NCBI RefSeq assembly: GCF_009363755.1
Contig: NZ_CP045417.1
Span: 682,001 to 746,000, forward strand
Direction: 5' to 3'
DNA from: Halomonas sp. THAF5a
GTDB lineage: Bacteria; Pseudomonadota; Gammaproteobacteria; Pseudomonadales; Halomonadaceae
DNA length: 64,000 bases
Below the pieces are notes generated by a model that did no database searches, was not told where the DNA came from, and saw only the letters and a list, made by a program, of their open reading frames with translations. A program made the position numbers and the translations under genes. Of the stretch, positions 34,801 to 45,293 are shown in pieces; positions within the stretch are counted from its first letter, which is position 1; the number at the start of each line of letters is the position of its first letter.

Positions 34801-34909
34801 CCGGCGACAGGCCCCGGAGCGCCGGACCGTCAAGGGGCGCTGTGAACCCTTCCCTGGGCGCTACCGACGCCTTCCCTGGCGTAGGACCCCCTCTTCGGCC
34901 TGTCCCCGG
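34801..34909 (+). repeat. Dispersed structured intergenic element, copy C
   Basis: 109 bp, ending 9 bases from the murU stop codon and antisense to murU. Outer arms are CCGGCGACAGGCC (34801-34813) and GGCCTGTCCCCGG (34897-34909), with one mismatch. About 19 extra bases interrupt the left inner arm. The core repeats CGCTGTGAA, a CCC/GGG hairpin, CGCTACCG, an ACGCC/GGCGT hairpin and AGGA. Confidence 0.82.
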
Positions 34910-34917
34910 CGCTTCGC

Positions 34918-36620
<1,703 letters not shown>

Positions 36621-36746
36621 CGTCGTCTGGCTCCTGGTGAGGGGGCGGGTACGGTTGACGGCCCCGTGGGGGCCCCGCATGCTGAGCTCCCGACATCGTC
36701 GGCGATGGCAGGGCTCGCGCCGGCAGCACAGGCCGGGTGCGGCCTG

Positions 36747-36752
36747 TATAAT
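36747..36752 (+). promoter_or_regulatory. -10 box of the lptD promoter
   Basis: A perfect TATAAT at 36747-36752, 33 bases before the lptD ATG. No good -35 is visible at 16-18 bases, so activation by another factor is possible. The 164-bp amgK-lptD gap contains nothing else I can name. Confidence 0.45.
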
Positions 36753-36784
36753 ACCGATTCACCCCGCCAAGGACATCGTGGAGC

Positions 36785-39229
36785 ATGGGCAAGCGACACT
36801 CGTGGACATGGACGGCCCTGACGGGCCTGGCCGGCGCCGGCCTGGCGAGCGGGCCACTCTCGGCGGCGCCCCCCGAATCGCTGCCGGCGGCGCAGCTGGA
36901 CTGGCAGCCCTGGGGCGAGACGCGCCCGGCGGGGGCCCTCTGCCGCGGCCGCTACGTGATGCCGGACTACCGCCTGCCGGCACCGCCCGGCGACAAGGTG
37001 GCGAGCGAATCCGACCGCGCCGGTTCCGGCGAGGACGGGGAGACCCGGCTCGACGGCGAGGTGCTGTTGCGCCGCGGCGATGCCCAGCTCGAGGCGCCGC
37101 GGGTGCGGGTGCCCGCCAGCCGCGAGACCGCCTTCGCCGAGGGGCCGCTGACGCTGCGCGACCGCAACCTGCTGGTGCGTGGCGCCTCGGCCGAGTTCTC
37201 GCTGAAGAGCGACGCCGCGAGCATCGACACGGCCCACTACGTGGCCCACGAGCAGCGCCTGCGCGGCGATGCCGTGCGGCTGGCCCGCCTCGATGGCGAG
37301 CGCTACCGGCTCACCGAGGCGAGCTTCACCACCTGCGAGCCGGGCAGCGACCTGTGGCGCCTGGTCGGCAATGACATCCTGCTCGACCGCGAGCGCGGCG
37401 TCGGCACCGCCAAGCACGCCCGGCTCGAGGTGGGCAAGGTGCCGGTCTTCTACTGGCCCTGGGTGCGCTTTCCCCTCGACGAGCGTCGCCAGACCGGCTT
37501 ACTGTGGCCGATCCTGGGGCTCTCCGCCGACGCCCTCGACTACGCCCAGCCCTTCTACTGGAACATCGCCCCGGACCAGGACGCCACCATCACGCCGCGC
37601 TATATCAGCGACCGCGGCCTGCTGCTGGGCGGCGAGTACCGCTACCTGTTCGAGAACCACGGCGGCCAGATCGAGGGCGCCTACCTGGCCGACGACGACG
37701 GCGACTCCGACGACGAGCCGAGCTACGAGGGCGAGGACCGCTGGTACCTCGACTACCGGCACGCCGGGCGCCTGGAAGAGCGCACCGACTACCGCCTGCG
37801 CTACGGGGCGGCCAGCGACGGCAGCTACTTCGACGACTTCGGCCGCGACTTCGGCGAGAGCGAGACCGCCTACCTGGCGCGCCTGGCCCAGGTCGACCAT
37901 CGCGGCGATACCTGGCAGCTGCAGGCCAAGGCCCAGGGCTACCAGAAGCTCGACGATCCGCTGGAGGACGAGGACAAGCCCTTCTACCGCCTGCCGAGCC
38001 TGACCGCCGATGCCCGTTGGTCCCAGCCAAGCGGCTTCTACCAGCAGTGGCGCTCCAACGTCACCTACTTCTGGCGTGACGTGGACGAGACGGCACTGCC
38101 CGACACGGAGCGCTTCGATCGAGAGGCGGCCAACGGTACGCGCCTGCACCTGGCGCCGGCCACCGGCTGGCGCTGGGACGAGAGCTGGGGCTATCTGGAG
38201 CCCCGGGTCGAGTGGCTCGCCACTGCCTACGAGCTCGACTACGGCGAGCGCGACACCGACCGCGACGAGAGCCTCACCCGCAGCGTGCCGGTGACCAGCG
38301 TCGACGGCGGCCTGGTCTTCGAGCGCGAGCTCGCGCTGGGCGGGCGCGACTACCGCCAGACCCTGGAGCCGCGGGTCAACTACGCCTACGTGCCGGCGCG
38401 GGACCAGGCCGAGTTCCCCGACTTCGATACCGCCGAGCGCGCCTTCTCCTGGAACCAGCTCTGGTCGCCCTACCGCTTCAGCGGCAGCGACCGGGTGGGC
38501 GACCTGAATCGCGTCTCGCTGGGGGTCGAGTCGCGGCTGCTGGCCGATGACAGCGGCCGCGAGCGTCTCTCCCTGGGGATCGGGCAGGCCTACTACCTGG
38601 AGGATCGCACCATCGACATGGCCGGCGATCCCGACACCCTGCCGGCGGATCGCGATTCCTACGACTACTACCTGGCCACCCGCGAGCGCTCGCCGCTGGT
38701 CACCCGGGCCGACTGGCAGATCAGCGACGCCTGGCGGGCCCGCTGGCAGTGGCTCTACGACGACCACCGGGAGCGCACCGAGAGCACCTCGCTTGGCCTG
38801 CAGTACCTGGCGCCGGCCGGCCACGTGCTGAACCTCGGCTATCGCTGGCAGGTGCAGGGCTTCGATCCCGCCGAGGACGAGGAGGACGTGGCCAACTACA
38901 ACCGCGAGGAAGTCGACCTGTCGTTCGCCCTGAAGGCCAGTCGGCAGGTCGACCTGATCGGCCGGCTGCTCTACGACAACACCAACGACCGCGCCCTGGA
39001 GCAGCTGGCGGGTGTCCAGTGGAACGACTGCTGCTATGGTCTGCAGCTGGTCTGGCGCGAGTGGGTCGACGACAACGACACCGCCAATAGCATCGCGGAC
39101 GACCAGACCGATCGCGGGATCTTCCTGCGCTTCGTGTTCAAGGGCCTGGGCGGCGTCGGCGGCGAGGCCGATGGCTACTTCCAGCAGGCCGTGCCGGGCT
39201 ACCGAGCGGCGTCCCTGGGCCGCCTTTGA
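36785..39229 (+). CDS. lptD: LPS-assembly outer-membrane protein LptD
   Basis: 814 residues with a cleavable signal peptide (about 1-28, ending LSAAPP). A periplasmic beta-jellyroll (LptA/OstA-like, about 60-210) precedes a 26-stranded barrel rich in Tyr/Trp/Asp. The four Cys that form the two inter-domain disulfides are present: C53, C184 and the adjacent pair C749-C750. With LptE it inserts LPS in the outer leaflet. SurA, encoded next, and DsbA assist its folding. The acidic character of the loops fits a halophile. Confidence 0.95.
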   Translation: MGKRHSWTWTALTGLAGAGLASGPLSAAPPESLPAAQLDWQPWGETRPAGALCRGRYVMPDYRLPAPPGDKVASESDRAGSGEDGETRLDGEVLLRRGDAQLEAPRVRVPASRETAFAEGPLTLRDRNLLVRGASAEFSLKSDAASIDTAHYVAHEQRLRGDAVRLARLDGERYRLTEASFTTCEPGSDLWRLVGNDILLDRERGVGTAKHARLEVGKVPVFYWPWVRFPLDERRQTGLLWPILGLSADALDYAQPFYWNIAPDQDATITPRYISDRGLLLGGEYRYLFENHGGQIEGAYLADDDGDSDDEPSYEGEDRWYLDYRHAGRLEERTDYRLRYGAASDGSYFDDFGRDFGESETAYLARLAQVDHRGDTWQLQAKAQGYQKLDDPLEDEDKPFYRLPSLTADARWSQPSGFYQQWRSNVTYFWRDVDETALPDTERFDREAANGTRLHLAPATGWRWDESWGYLEPRVEWLATAYELDYGERDTDRDESLTRSVPVTSVDGGLVFERELALGGRDYRQTLEPRVNYAYVPARDQAEFPDFDTAERAFSWNQLWSPYRFSGSDRVGDLNRVSLGVESRLLADDSGRERLSLGIGQAYYLEDRTIDMAGDPDTLPADRDSYDYYLATRERSPLVTRADWQISDAWRARWQWLYDDHRERTESTSLGLQYLAPAGHVLNLGYRWQVQGFDPAEDEEDVANYNREEVDLSFALKASRQVDLIGRLLYDNTNDRALEQLAGVQWNDCCYGLQLVWREWVDDNDTANSIADDQTDRGIFLRFVFKGLGGVGGEADGYFQQAVPGYRAASLGRL

Positions 39230-39241
39230 GTGCGACTCCCT

Positions 39242-39265
39242 GGGGCGCCTGTGATCGCGCGCCCC
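39242..39265 (+). terminator. Stem-loop after lptD
   Basis: GGGGCGC (39242-39248) pairs with GCGCCCC (39259-39265) around a 10-base loop, 12 bases after the lptD stop. No T-run follows. It may moderate read-through into surA. Confidence 0.35.
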
Positions 39266-39311
39266 GGGGCCGCCTGAACGACATTCGACACCGACGAGAG
39301 GAAAGAGAGAC

Positions 39312-39956
39312 ATGCGCAGCCGACGTATCGCCACCCTGGCGCTGGCCCTGTGCCTGAGCGGCCTGCCCCTGACGGGGCTTGCCCAGGAGTCGGCCTACGC
39401 GGGCCGTCAGCCGCTGGACCGCATCGTGGCGGTGGTCAACGAGGGGGCCATCATGGAGAGCCAGCTCGACGACCGCGTCGCCCAGGTCCGCAGTCAGCTC
39501 GAGGGCCGCGGGCAGGCGACCCCTTCCCACGCGGTGCTGCGCGAGCAGGTGCTCGAGCGCATGATCGTCGAGGAGATCCAGCTGCAGATGGCCCGCGAGG
39601 CCAACCTCAGCGTCGACGACACCGAGCTCAACCGCCAGGTGCGCGCCATCGCCGAGGGCAACGGCATGACCCTGGAGCAGTTCGCCGATGCGCTCGAGGC
39701 CGACGGCCTGTCGCTCGGCGTGGTGCGCGACCAGGTGCGCCGCGAACTGCTGATGCGCCAGCTGCAGCAGCGCCGGGTGGCCAGCCGGGTCGACCTCTCC
39801 GAGCGCGAGGTGGATCGCTTCGTGGAGCAGCAGGGCGTCAGCCGCGACCAGGCGCGCCAGGCGCTGTTCCAGCGCAAGGTCGGCGCCGAGATGGAGGAGT
39901 GGGTCCAGGAGATCCGCAGCCGCGCCTTCGTCGACGAGCGCCTCGAGGCGCGCTGA
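39312..39956 (+). CDS. surA: SurA-type periplasmic chaperone lacking the parvulin domains
   Basis: 214 residues, half the E. coli length (428). Signal peptide about 1-25. The SurA N-terminal chaperone domain (about 31-175) begins PLDRIVAVVNEGAIMESQLDDR. It passes directly into the C-terminal SurA helix (about 177-208: RQALFQRKVGAEMEEWVQEI). Both PPIase domains that normally lie between are absent, with the frame intact and no stop or frameshift. In E. coli the N+C core alone retains most chaperone activity, so this is probably functional. It sits between lptD and pdxA as usual; its TGA overlaps the pdxA ATG. Confidence 0.88.
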   Translation: MRSRRIATLALALCLSGLPLTGLAQESAYAGRQPLDRIVAVVNEGAIMESQLDDRVAQVRSQLEGRGQATPSHAVLREQVLERMIVEEIQLQMAREANLSVDDTELNRQVRAIAEGNGMTLEQFADALEADGLSLGVVRDQVRRELLMRQLQQRRVASRVDLSEREVDRFVEQQGVSRDQARQALFQRKVGAEMEEWVQEIRSRAFVDERLEAR

Positions 39957-40996
39957 TGCCAGGCGTCGACGCGCCGGTGCTGGCCCTGACCTGCGGCGAG
40001 CCGGCGGGCATCGGGCCCGAGCTCGCCGTGATGCTGGCCGCCGATGGGGTCCCCGCGGCCCGGGTGGTCGCGGTGGGCGACCCGGCGCTGCTGGCCGAGC
40101 GCGCTGCCCTGATCGGCCGTGAGGTCGAGATCCGGCAGCTCGCCCCGGACGAGGCCCCTCCCGCGCCGCGGCGCGGCGTGCTGCCGGTGTGGCCGGTAGC
40201 GCTGCGCATCCCGGCGCGGCCCGGCGAGCTCAACGTCGCCAACGCCGCCCACGTGCTCGAGACCCTCGACGTGGCGCTCGCCGCCTGTCGCGACGGCCGC
40301 GCGGCCGGCATGGTCACCGCGCCGCTGCACAAGGGCGTGATCCTGGACGCCGGCCACGCCGGCTTCAGCGGCCACACCGAGTACCTGCGCGACGCCTGTG
40401 GGATCGACGAGGTGGTGATGATGCTCGCCACCGACAGCGCCCTGCACACCCGCGAGGCGAACGGAGAGGGCGGTGAGGCCCTGCGCGTGGCGCTGGCCAC
40501 CACCCACCTGCCGCTGCGCGAGGTGGCCGATGCCATCACCGGCCCGCGCCTGACGCGCCTGCTGCAGATCCTGCACGACGACCTGCAGCGCTGGTTCGGC
40601 GTCGACGCGCCACGCATCGCCGTCTGCGGCCTCAACCCCCACGCCGGAGAAGGCGGCCACCTGGGGCGCGAGGAGCTCGACGTGATCATCCCGGCCCTCG
40701 AGGCCCTGCGCGCCGAGGGGCTGACCCTTGACGGCCCCCTGCCGGCCGATACCCTGTTCACCCCGCGCCACCTCGAGGGGGTCGATGCGGTGCTGGCCAT
40801 GTATCATGACCAGGGCCTCCCCGTGCTCAAGTACGCCGGCTTCGGCCGCGCCGCCAACATCACCCTGGGACTGCCGCTGGTGCGCACCTCGGTGGACCAC
40901 GGCACCGCCCTGGACCTCGCCGGCCGCGGCGTCGCCGACCCGGGCAGCCTGCGGGTGGCCGTGGCCCTGGCCGCCGAGATGGCGCAGCGTGCTTAA
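39956..40996 (+). CDS. pdxA: 4-hydroxythreonine-4-phosphate dehydrogenase
   Basis: 346 residues. NAD-dependent, metal-requiring enzyme of DXP-dependent pyridoxal phosphate synthesis. Conserved stretches: LTCGEPAGIGPEL at the N-terminus, VTAPLHKGVI, GFSGHTEYL (metal-binding His), CGLNPHAGEGG and MYHDQGLPVLKY. ATG 39956 overlaps the surA stop (TGATG); the longer upstream frame is overlap only. Element copy D begins 8 bases after the stop. Confidence 0.96.
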   Translation: MPGVDAPVLALTCGEPAGIGPELAVMLAADGVPAARVVAVGDPALLAERAALIGREVEIRQLAPDEAPPAPRRGVLPVWPVALRIPARPGELNVANAAHVLETLDVALAACRDGRAAGMVTAPLHKGVILDAGHAGFSGHTEYLRDACGIDEVVMMLATDSALHTREANGEGGEALRVALATTHLPLREVADAITGPRLTRLLQILHDDLQRWFGVDAPRIAVCGLNPHAGEGGHLGREELDVIIPALEALRAEGLTLDGPLPADTLFTPRHLEGVDAVLAMYHDQGLPVLKYAGFGRAANITLGLPLVRTSVDHGTALDLAGRGVADPGSLRVAVALAAEMAQRA

Positions 40997-41003
40997 AGGG
41001 GCA

Positions 41004-41098
41004 CCGGGGACAGACCGAAGCGGAGGTCCTATTCCAGGGATGGAATCGGTAGCGCCCAAGGATGGGTTTACAGCGCCTCCGCGCAGGTCTGTCGCCGG
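41004..41098 (-). repeat. Dispersed structured intergenic element, copy D (inverted)
   Basis: 95 bp between pdxA and rsmA, in the opposite orientation to copies A-C and antisense to pdxA. On the minus strand: outer arms CCGGCGACAGACC and GGTCTGTCCCCGG, inner arms CGGAGG and CCTCCG, hairpins CCCA-TCCT-TGGG and ATTCC/GGAAT, joints CGCTGTAAA, CGCTACCG and AGGA. The stem pairs differ from A-C in compensating fashion. Confidence 0.85.
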
Positions 41099-41153
41099 AT
41101 CAGCCCCGTACAAGATCCAAAAGTAGCTCACAGCGACAGAAGGACGACCCTGA

Positions 41154-41972
41154 ATGGCATCCCGCCCCCCGGTTCATCAGGCCCGCAAGCGCTTCGGCCA
41201 GAACTTCCTGCGCGACTACGGTGTCATCTCGCGCATCGTGCGTGCCATCGGACCGCGCCCCGGCGACCGGCTGGTCGAGATCGGCCCCGGCCAGGGCGCC
41301 CTGACCGAGCCGCTGCTCGAGGCCGCCGACGGCCGCCTCGAGGTGATCGAGCTCGACCGCGACCTGATCCCCGGTCTGCGGGTGCAGTTCTTCGACAAGC
41401 CCGGCTTCGTCATCCACGAGGGCGATGCCCTCAAGGTGGACTTCCGGGAGCTGCGCGACGAGGGCCCGGCGCTGCGCGTGGTCGGCAACCTGCCCTACAA
41501 CATCTCCACGCCGCTGATCGTCCACCTGCTCCAGGCCGGCGAGGCCGTGGCCGACATGCACTTCATGCTCCAGAAGGAGGTGGTCGAGCGGCTGGCCGCC
41601 GCGCCGGGCGGCCCCGACTGGGGACGGCTGTCGGTGATGGCCCAGTACCACTGCCGCGTCGACGCCCTGTTCACGGTGCCGCCGGAGGCCTTCGTGCCGC
41701 GGCCCAAGGTCGACTCGGCGATCGTGCGCCTCACCCCCCACGATAGCCTGCCCCATCCGGCCCGGGACGAGGCGCTGCTCTTCGACCTGGTGCGCCAGGC
41801 CTTCGGCCAGCGGCGCAAGACCCTGCGCAACAACCTCAAGGGGCGCATCGATGCCGCGGCCCTGGAGGCGCTGGGCATCGACCCGGGCCGTCGTCCCCAG
41901 ACGCTGGATGTCGAGGAGTTCGTGCGCATCGCCAACCACCTGGCCGCGGCCGGGGAAGGAGAGACCTCATGA
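41154..41972 (+). CDS. rsmA: 16S rRNA (adenine-1518/1519-N6)-dimethyltransferase
   Basis: 272 residues. Dimethylates the two adenines in the 3' hairpin of 16S rRNA. Motifs: KRFGQNFLRD, SAM-binding VEIGPGQGALTEPL, the acidic loop VIELDRDL, catalytic GNLPYNIS, and FVPRPKVDSAIVRL. A short hydrophilic start precedes the fold. An AGGACGA-like site precedes ATG 41154. It overlaps apaG by 4 bases (ATGA). Confidence 0.97.
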   Translation: MASRPPVHQARKRFGQNFLRDYGVISRIVRAIGPRPGDRLVEIGPGQGALTEPLLEAADGRLEVIELDRDLIPGLRVQFFDKPGFVIHEGDALKVDFRELRDEGPALRVVGNLPYNISTPLIVHLLQAGEAVADMHFMLQKEVVERLAAAPGGPDWGRLSVMAQYHCRVDALFTVPPEAFVPRPKVDSAIVRLTPHDSLPHPARDEALLFDLVRQAFGQRRKTLRNNLKGRIDAAALEALGIDPGRRPQTLDVEEFVRIANHLAAAGEGETS

Positions 41973-42367
41973 CCCCGACGGCTCCCGAGGAGCTCAAGGG
42001 CGCCATCCGCGTCGACGTGGCGCCGGACTTCCGCCTGGACGAGTCCGACCCCGACGAGCAGCGCTTCGTCTTCAGCTACACCGTCACCGTGCACAACGCC
42101 TCCGACCACAGCGTCCAGCTGATGGCCCGCTACTGGAAGATTACCCAGGGCAGCGGCAAGGTGCAGGAGGTGCGCGGCAAGGGGGTGGTCGGCCAGCAGC
42201 CGCTGATCGGCCCCGGCCAGACCTTCCGCTACACCAGCCGAGCGATCCTCGACGGCCCGGTGGGGGTGATGGAGGGCGCCTACACCTGCGTCGACACCGC
42301 CAGCCAGCGCCCCTTCGAGGTGGCGATCTCGCCCTTCCGGCTGGCCGGGCCCAACCAGGTACACTAG
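41969..42367 (+). CDS. apaG: ApaG (CO2+/Mg2+ efflux-associated) protein
   Basis: 132 residues with a fibronectin-III-like fold. Motifs: FVFSYTVTVHNASDHSVQL, RYWKIT, and GKGVVGQQPLIGPGQTFRYTS. Its biochemical role is unclear; it is consistently next to apaH and rsmA. ATGA overlap with rsmA. Confidence 0.95.
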   Translation: MTPTAPEELKGAIRVDVAPDFRLDESDPDEQRFVFSYTVTVHNASDHSVQLMARYWKITQGSGKVQEVRGKGVVGQQPLIGPGQTFRYTSRAILDGPVGVMEGAYTCVDTASQRPFEVAISPFRLAGPNQVH

Positions 42368-42398
42368 ATCCCGTGACACCCAGCGCAACGGAGCCGAC

Positions 42399-43220
42399 AT
42401 GACCACCTACGCCATCGGCGACCTGCAGGGTTGCCACGAGGAGTTCGTCGCCCTGCTCGAGCGGCTCGATTTCGACCCGCGCCGCGACCGGCTGTGGCTG
42501 GCCGGCGACCTGGTCAACCGCGGCCCGGGATCGCTCGCCTGCCTGCGTGAGGTGATGGCGCTGGGCGAGGCCGCGAGCGTGGTGCTCGGCAACCACGACC
42601 TCCACCTGCTTGCGGTGGCCCGGGGCGGCGCCCGGGAGAACCGCAAGGATACCCTGGCGGCGATCCTCGCCGCCCCGGACCGCGAGCGCCTGCTCGACTG
42701 GCTGCAGGCGCGCCCGCTGCTGGTGCGCCGGGCATCGCCGACCCAGGGCGAGACCGTGATGACCCATGCCGGCCTGCTGCCCCAGTGGTCGGTGGACAAG
42801 GCCGCGGGCCTCGCCGCCGAGGCCGAGGCCCGGCTCGCCGGCGAGGGCGCCGGCGCCTTCCTCGAGGCGATGTACGGCAACGAGCCGGCCTGCTGGCGCG
42901 ACGACCTCGACGGCATCGACCGGCTGCGGATGATCGTCAACGCCTTCACCCGCATGCGCTTTGTCGATGCCGAAGGCTGCCTCGACTTCGCCGCCAAGCA
43001 GGGGCTCGACCGTGCCCCGGCGGGCTTTGCCCCCTGGTTCCAGTACCCGCGCGACGACGACCCCTGGCTGCTGTTCGGCCACTGGGCGGCGCTGGAGGGC
43101 GAGACCCCCGAGAGCCGCGTGCGCGCGGAGGCGCTGGACACCGGCTGCGTCTGGGGGCGCCGACTCACCGCCCTGGCGCTGGAAAGCGGCGAGCGCATCA
43201 GCGTGCCGAGCCGCCAGTGA
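42399..43220 (+). CDS. apaH: Bis(5'-nucleosyl)-tetraphosphatase, symmetrical
   Basis: 273 residues. Hydrolyses Ap4A to two ADP, and removes Np4 caps from RNA. The metallophosphatase motifs are visible: GDLQGCHEE, AGDLVNRGPGSL and VLGNHDLHLL, with a later H in MTHAGLLPQWS. It follows apaG by 31 bases, in the conserved rsmA-apaG-apaH order. Confidence 0.97.
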   Translation: MTTYAIGDLQGCHEEFVALLERLDFDPRRDRLWLAGDLVNRGPGSLACLREVMALGEAASVVLGNHDLHLLAVARGGARENRKDTLAAILAAPDRERLLDWLQARPLLVRRASPTQGETVMTHAGLLPQWSVDKAAGLAAEAEARLAGEGAGAFLEAMYGNEPACWRDDLDGIDRLRMIVNAFTRMRFVDAEGCLDFAAKQGLDRAPAGFAPWFQYPRDDDPWLLFGHWAALEGETPESRVRAEALDTGCVWGRRLTALALESGERISVPSRQ

Positions 43221-43257
43221 GTCACCCCGGACGCCCTTCGACGACGAGAGACTCGCC

Positions 43258-43587
43258 ATGACCTCAGCTCCCTTCCAGCATCTCGATATCGCCGTCCTGG
43301 CCAACTGGCTCGAGGACGACGCGCCCCTCACCCTGGTCGATATCCGTGACCCCCAGAGCTACGCCCAGGGGCACGTGCCCGGCAGTCGGCGCCTGGGCAA
43401 CGACACCGTCGATGCCTTCCTCGCCGAGGCCCCGCGCCAGGCCCCGCTGGTGGTGATCTGCTATCACGGCCACTCCAGCCAGCAGGCCGCGGCCTGGCTC
43501 GCCGGCCAGGGCTTCGCCGAGGTCTACAGCCTCGATGGTGGCTTCACCGACTGGCAGCATCGCCACCCCGACCGCGTGGAGCGCTGA
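43258..43587 (+). CDS. glpE: Thiosulfate sulfurtransferase GlpE
   Basis: 109 residues, a single rhodanese domain. The active-site loop is VVICYHGHSSQ with catalytic Cys68. It moves sulfane sulfur from thiosulfate to cyanide or thioredoxin. ATG 43258 gives the family length; the upstream open frame is overlap with apaH. cca follows after three bases. Confidence 0.94.
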   Translation: MTSAPFQHLDIAVLANWLEDDAPLTLVDIRDPQSYAQGHVPGSRRLGNDTVDAFLAEAPRQAPLVVICYHGHSSQQAAAWLAGQGFAEVYSLDGGFTDWQHRHPDRVER

Positions 43588-43590
43588 GCC

Positions 43591-44751
43591 ATGGGCGCGC
43601 GCGACGACCGTTGCCTCGCGGGACTCGAGGTCTATCGGGTCGGCGGGGCGGTGCGCGATGCCCGCCTGGGCTGGCCGGTCAAGGACACCGACTGGGTGGT
43701 GGTCGGCACCACGGCCGAGGAGATGCGGCGGCGCGGCTTCAAGCCGGTGGGACGCGACTTTCCGGTCTTCCTGCATCCGGTGAGCCACGAGGAGTTCGCC
43801 CTGGCGCGCACCGAGCGCAAGTCGGGGCACGGCTATACCGGCTTCGTGGTCCACGCGAGCCCCGAGGTCACCCTCGAGGAGGACCTGGCCCGCCGCGACC
43901 TGACCATCAACGCCATGGCCGAGACCCCCGAGGGCACGCTGGTCGACCCCTACGACGGCCTCGCCGACCTCGAGGCGCGCCGCCTGCGCCACGTCTCGCC
44001 GGCCTTCGTCGAGGACCCGCTGCGGGTGCTGCGCACCGCGCGCTTCCTGGCCCGCTACGCGGGGCTTGGCTTCGTCATCGCCGAGGAGACTCGCGCGCTG
44101 ATGCGCTCGCTGGTGGCGAGCGGCGAGCTTGCGCACCTGGTGGCCGAGCGGGTCTGGACGGAGACCGAGAAGGCGCTCTCCGAGCCCTGGCCGGAGGTCT
44201 ACTTCCAGGTGCTGGCGGCGTGCGGGGCGCTGGCCGTGCTGATGCCGGAGCTGGCCGAGGATGACGCGGACCTCGACGCGGCGCTGGGGCGCCTGCATCG
44301 GCTGCCCGAGGACATCGAGGCCGAGGCCCGGGTGCGCTGGCGCTGGGCGCGGCTGGTCGAGCACCTCGACGACGACGCGCGCGAGGCGCTCTCCGGGCGG
44401 CTGCGCCTGCCCCGGGCACACCGCGAGCTGGCCACCCAGGCGGCCAGGACCCGGGAGCTGTGCCGGCGGGTCGCCGCGAACGGGCTCAACGGGTCTCAGG
44501 TGATGCGCTGGCTCGATGGCATCGATGCCTGGCGCCGCGGCGACCGGGTGGCGCCGCTGATCAGCCTGGTGAGCCTGGACGCCCCGGCGCTGGCCGAGGA
44601 CCTGGCCCTGGCCTGGCGGCTGGCGGTGCAGATCCTGCCCAGGGCGCTGGTGGCGGAGGGGTTCCAGGGGCGCGCGCTCGGCGAGGAACTCTCGCGGCGC
44701 CGCTGGGAGGCGATCGAGGGGGCGCTCGCCGGCCCCGATGCCGGGCGGTGA
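43591..44751 (+). CDS. cca: CCA tRNA nucleotidyltransferase (HD-less type)
   Basis: 386 residues. Adds or repairs the 3' CCA of tRNA. Class II nucleotidyltransferase: flexible-loop motif [13 protein letters not shown] (about 15-27), catalytic [18 protein letters not shown], and [15 protein letters not shown]. The C-terminal part lacks the HD phosphohydrolase motif found in the E. coli enzyme. The three tRNA-Leu genes in this window already encode CCA, so the role here is mainly repair. ATG 43591 overlaps nothing; it lies 3 bases after glpE. Confidence 0.93.
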   Translation: MGARDDRCLAGLEVYRVGGAVRDARLGWPVKDTDWVVVGTTAEEMRRRGFKPVGRDFPVFLHPVSHEEFALARTERKSGHGYTGFVVHASPEVTLEEDLARRDLTINAMAETPEGTLVDPYDGLADLEARRLRHVSPAFVEDPLRVLRTARFLARYAGLGFVIAEETRALMRSLVASGELAHLVAERVWTETEKALSEPWPEVYFQVLAACGALAVLMPELAEDDADLDAALGRLHRLPEDIEAEARVRWRWARLVEHLDDDAREALSGRLRLPRAHRELATQAARTRELCRRVAANGLNGSQVMRWLDGIDAWRRGDRVAPLISLVSLDAPALAEDLALAWRLAVQILPRALVAEGFQGRALGEELSRRRWEAIEGALAGPDAGR

Positions 44752-44774
44752 GGCCTGCTGTGCCGAGGCAAGGC

Positions 44775-45293
44775 CTACTCCGCGGCGGAGAGCCGGCGCC
44801 CCCGCCAGGTGAAGTCGACCGGCCAGAGGCGCTGGTCGCCGGCCGCGAAGCGCGCCCAGTGGTCGCGATAGGTCTCGCCGGTGAGGGGGTGGCACGCCTC
44901 GGGCAGCAGTTCGGCCAGCGGCTGGAGCACGAAGGCGTGGTGCAGGATCTCGCCCCGGGGCAGCGTGACGCCGTCATGCTCGCCGCTGAGCGCGCCCACG
45001 GTCAGCAGGTCGATGTCCAGGGTCCGCGGGCTGAACTTGGGCACGTCCTTGCGCCGTCCGTGGGCGAACTCCAGGCGCTTGCACCAGGCCTGCAGTTCGC
45101 CCACCGAGCGCTCGCTCTCGAAGGCCACCACCAGGTTGTAGAAGTTGCGGCCGTCCTCGAAGCCCACCGGCTCGCTCTCGAAGATCCGCGAGACGGCGAG
45201 TCGGCCGAAGCTCTCCTCCAGCGCGTCCAGGCAGGCCAGGACGTGATGCTCGCGCTCGATGTTGCTGCCGATGCTGACCGTGACCCGGGCCAT
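44775..45293 (-). CDS. folK: 2-amino-4-hydroxy-6-hydroxymethyldihydropteridine pyrophosphokinase
   Basis: 172 residues. Transfers pyrophosphate from ATP to the pterin in folate synthesis. Motifs: VTVSIGSNIERE at the start, ESEPVGFEDGRNFYNLVV, and the metal-binding FSPRTLDIDLLTVG. ATG 45293 shares a base with the folB stop. Converges with cca, with only 23 bases between them. Confidence 0.93.
   Translation of the reverse strand: MARVTVSIGSNIEREHHVLACLDALEESFGRLAVSRIFESEPVGFEDGRNFYNLVVAFESERSVGELQAWCKRLEFAHGRRKDVPKFSPRTLDIDLLTVGALSGEHDGVTLPRGEILHHAFVLQPLAELLPEACHPLTGETYRDHWARFAAGDQRLWPVDFTWRGRRLSAAE

Larger units (their letters stand above)
34563..34917. other. Gene-free stretch between osmC and murU
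   Basis: 355 bp without a credible gene. It holds element copy B at 34617-34700, about 100 bp of unassigned sequence (34701-34800) and element copy C at 34801-34909. I see no clear osmC promoter. Short open frames here translate repeat sequence and are not supported. Confidence 0.7.

Noticed and set aside
39312..39956. surA as a pseudogene or frameshifted gene
   Set aside because: There are no leftover parvulin codons before pdxA, the C-terminal helix is present in the same frame, and the stop overlaps the next start normally.
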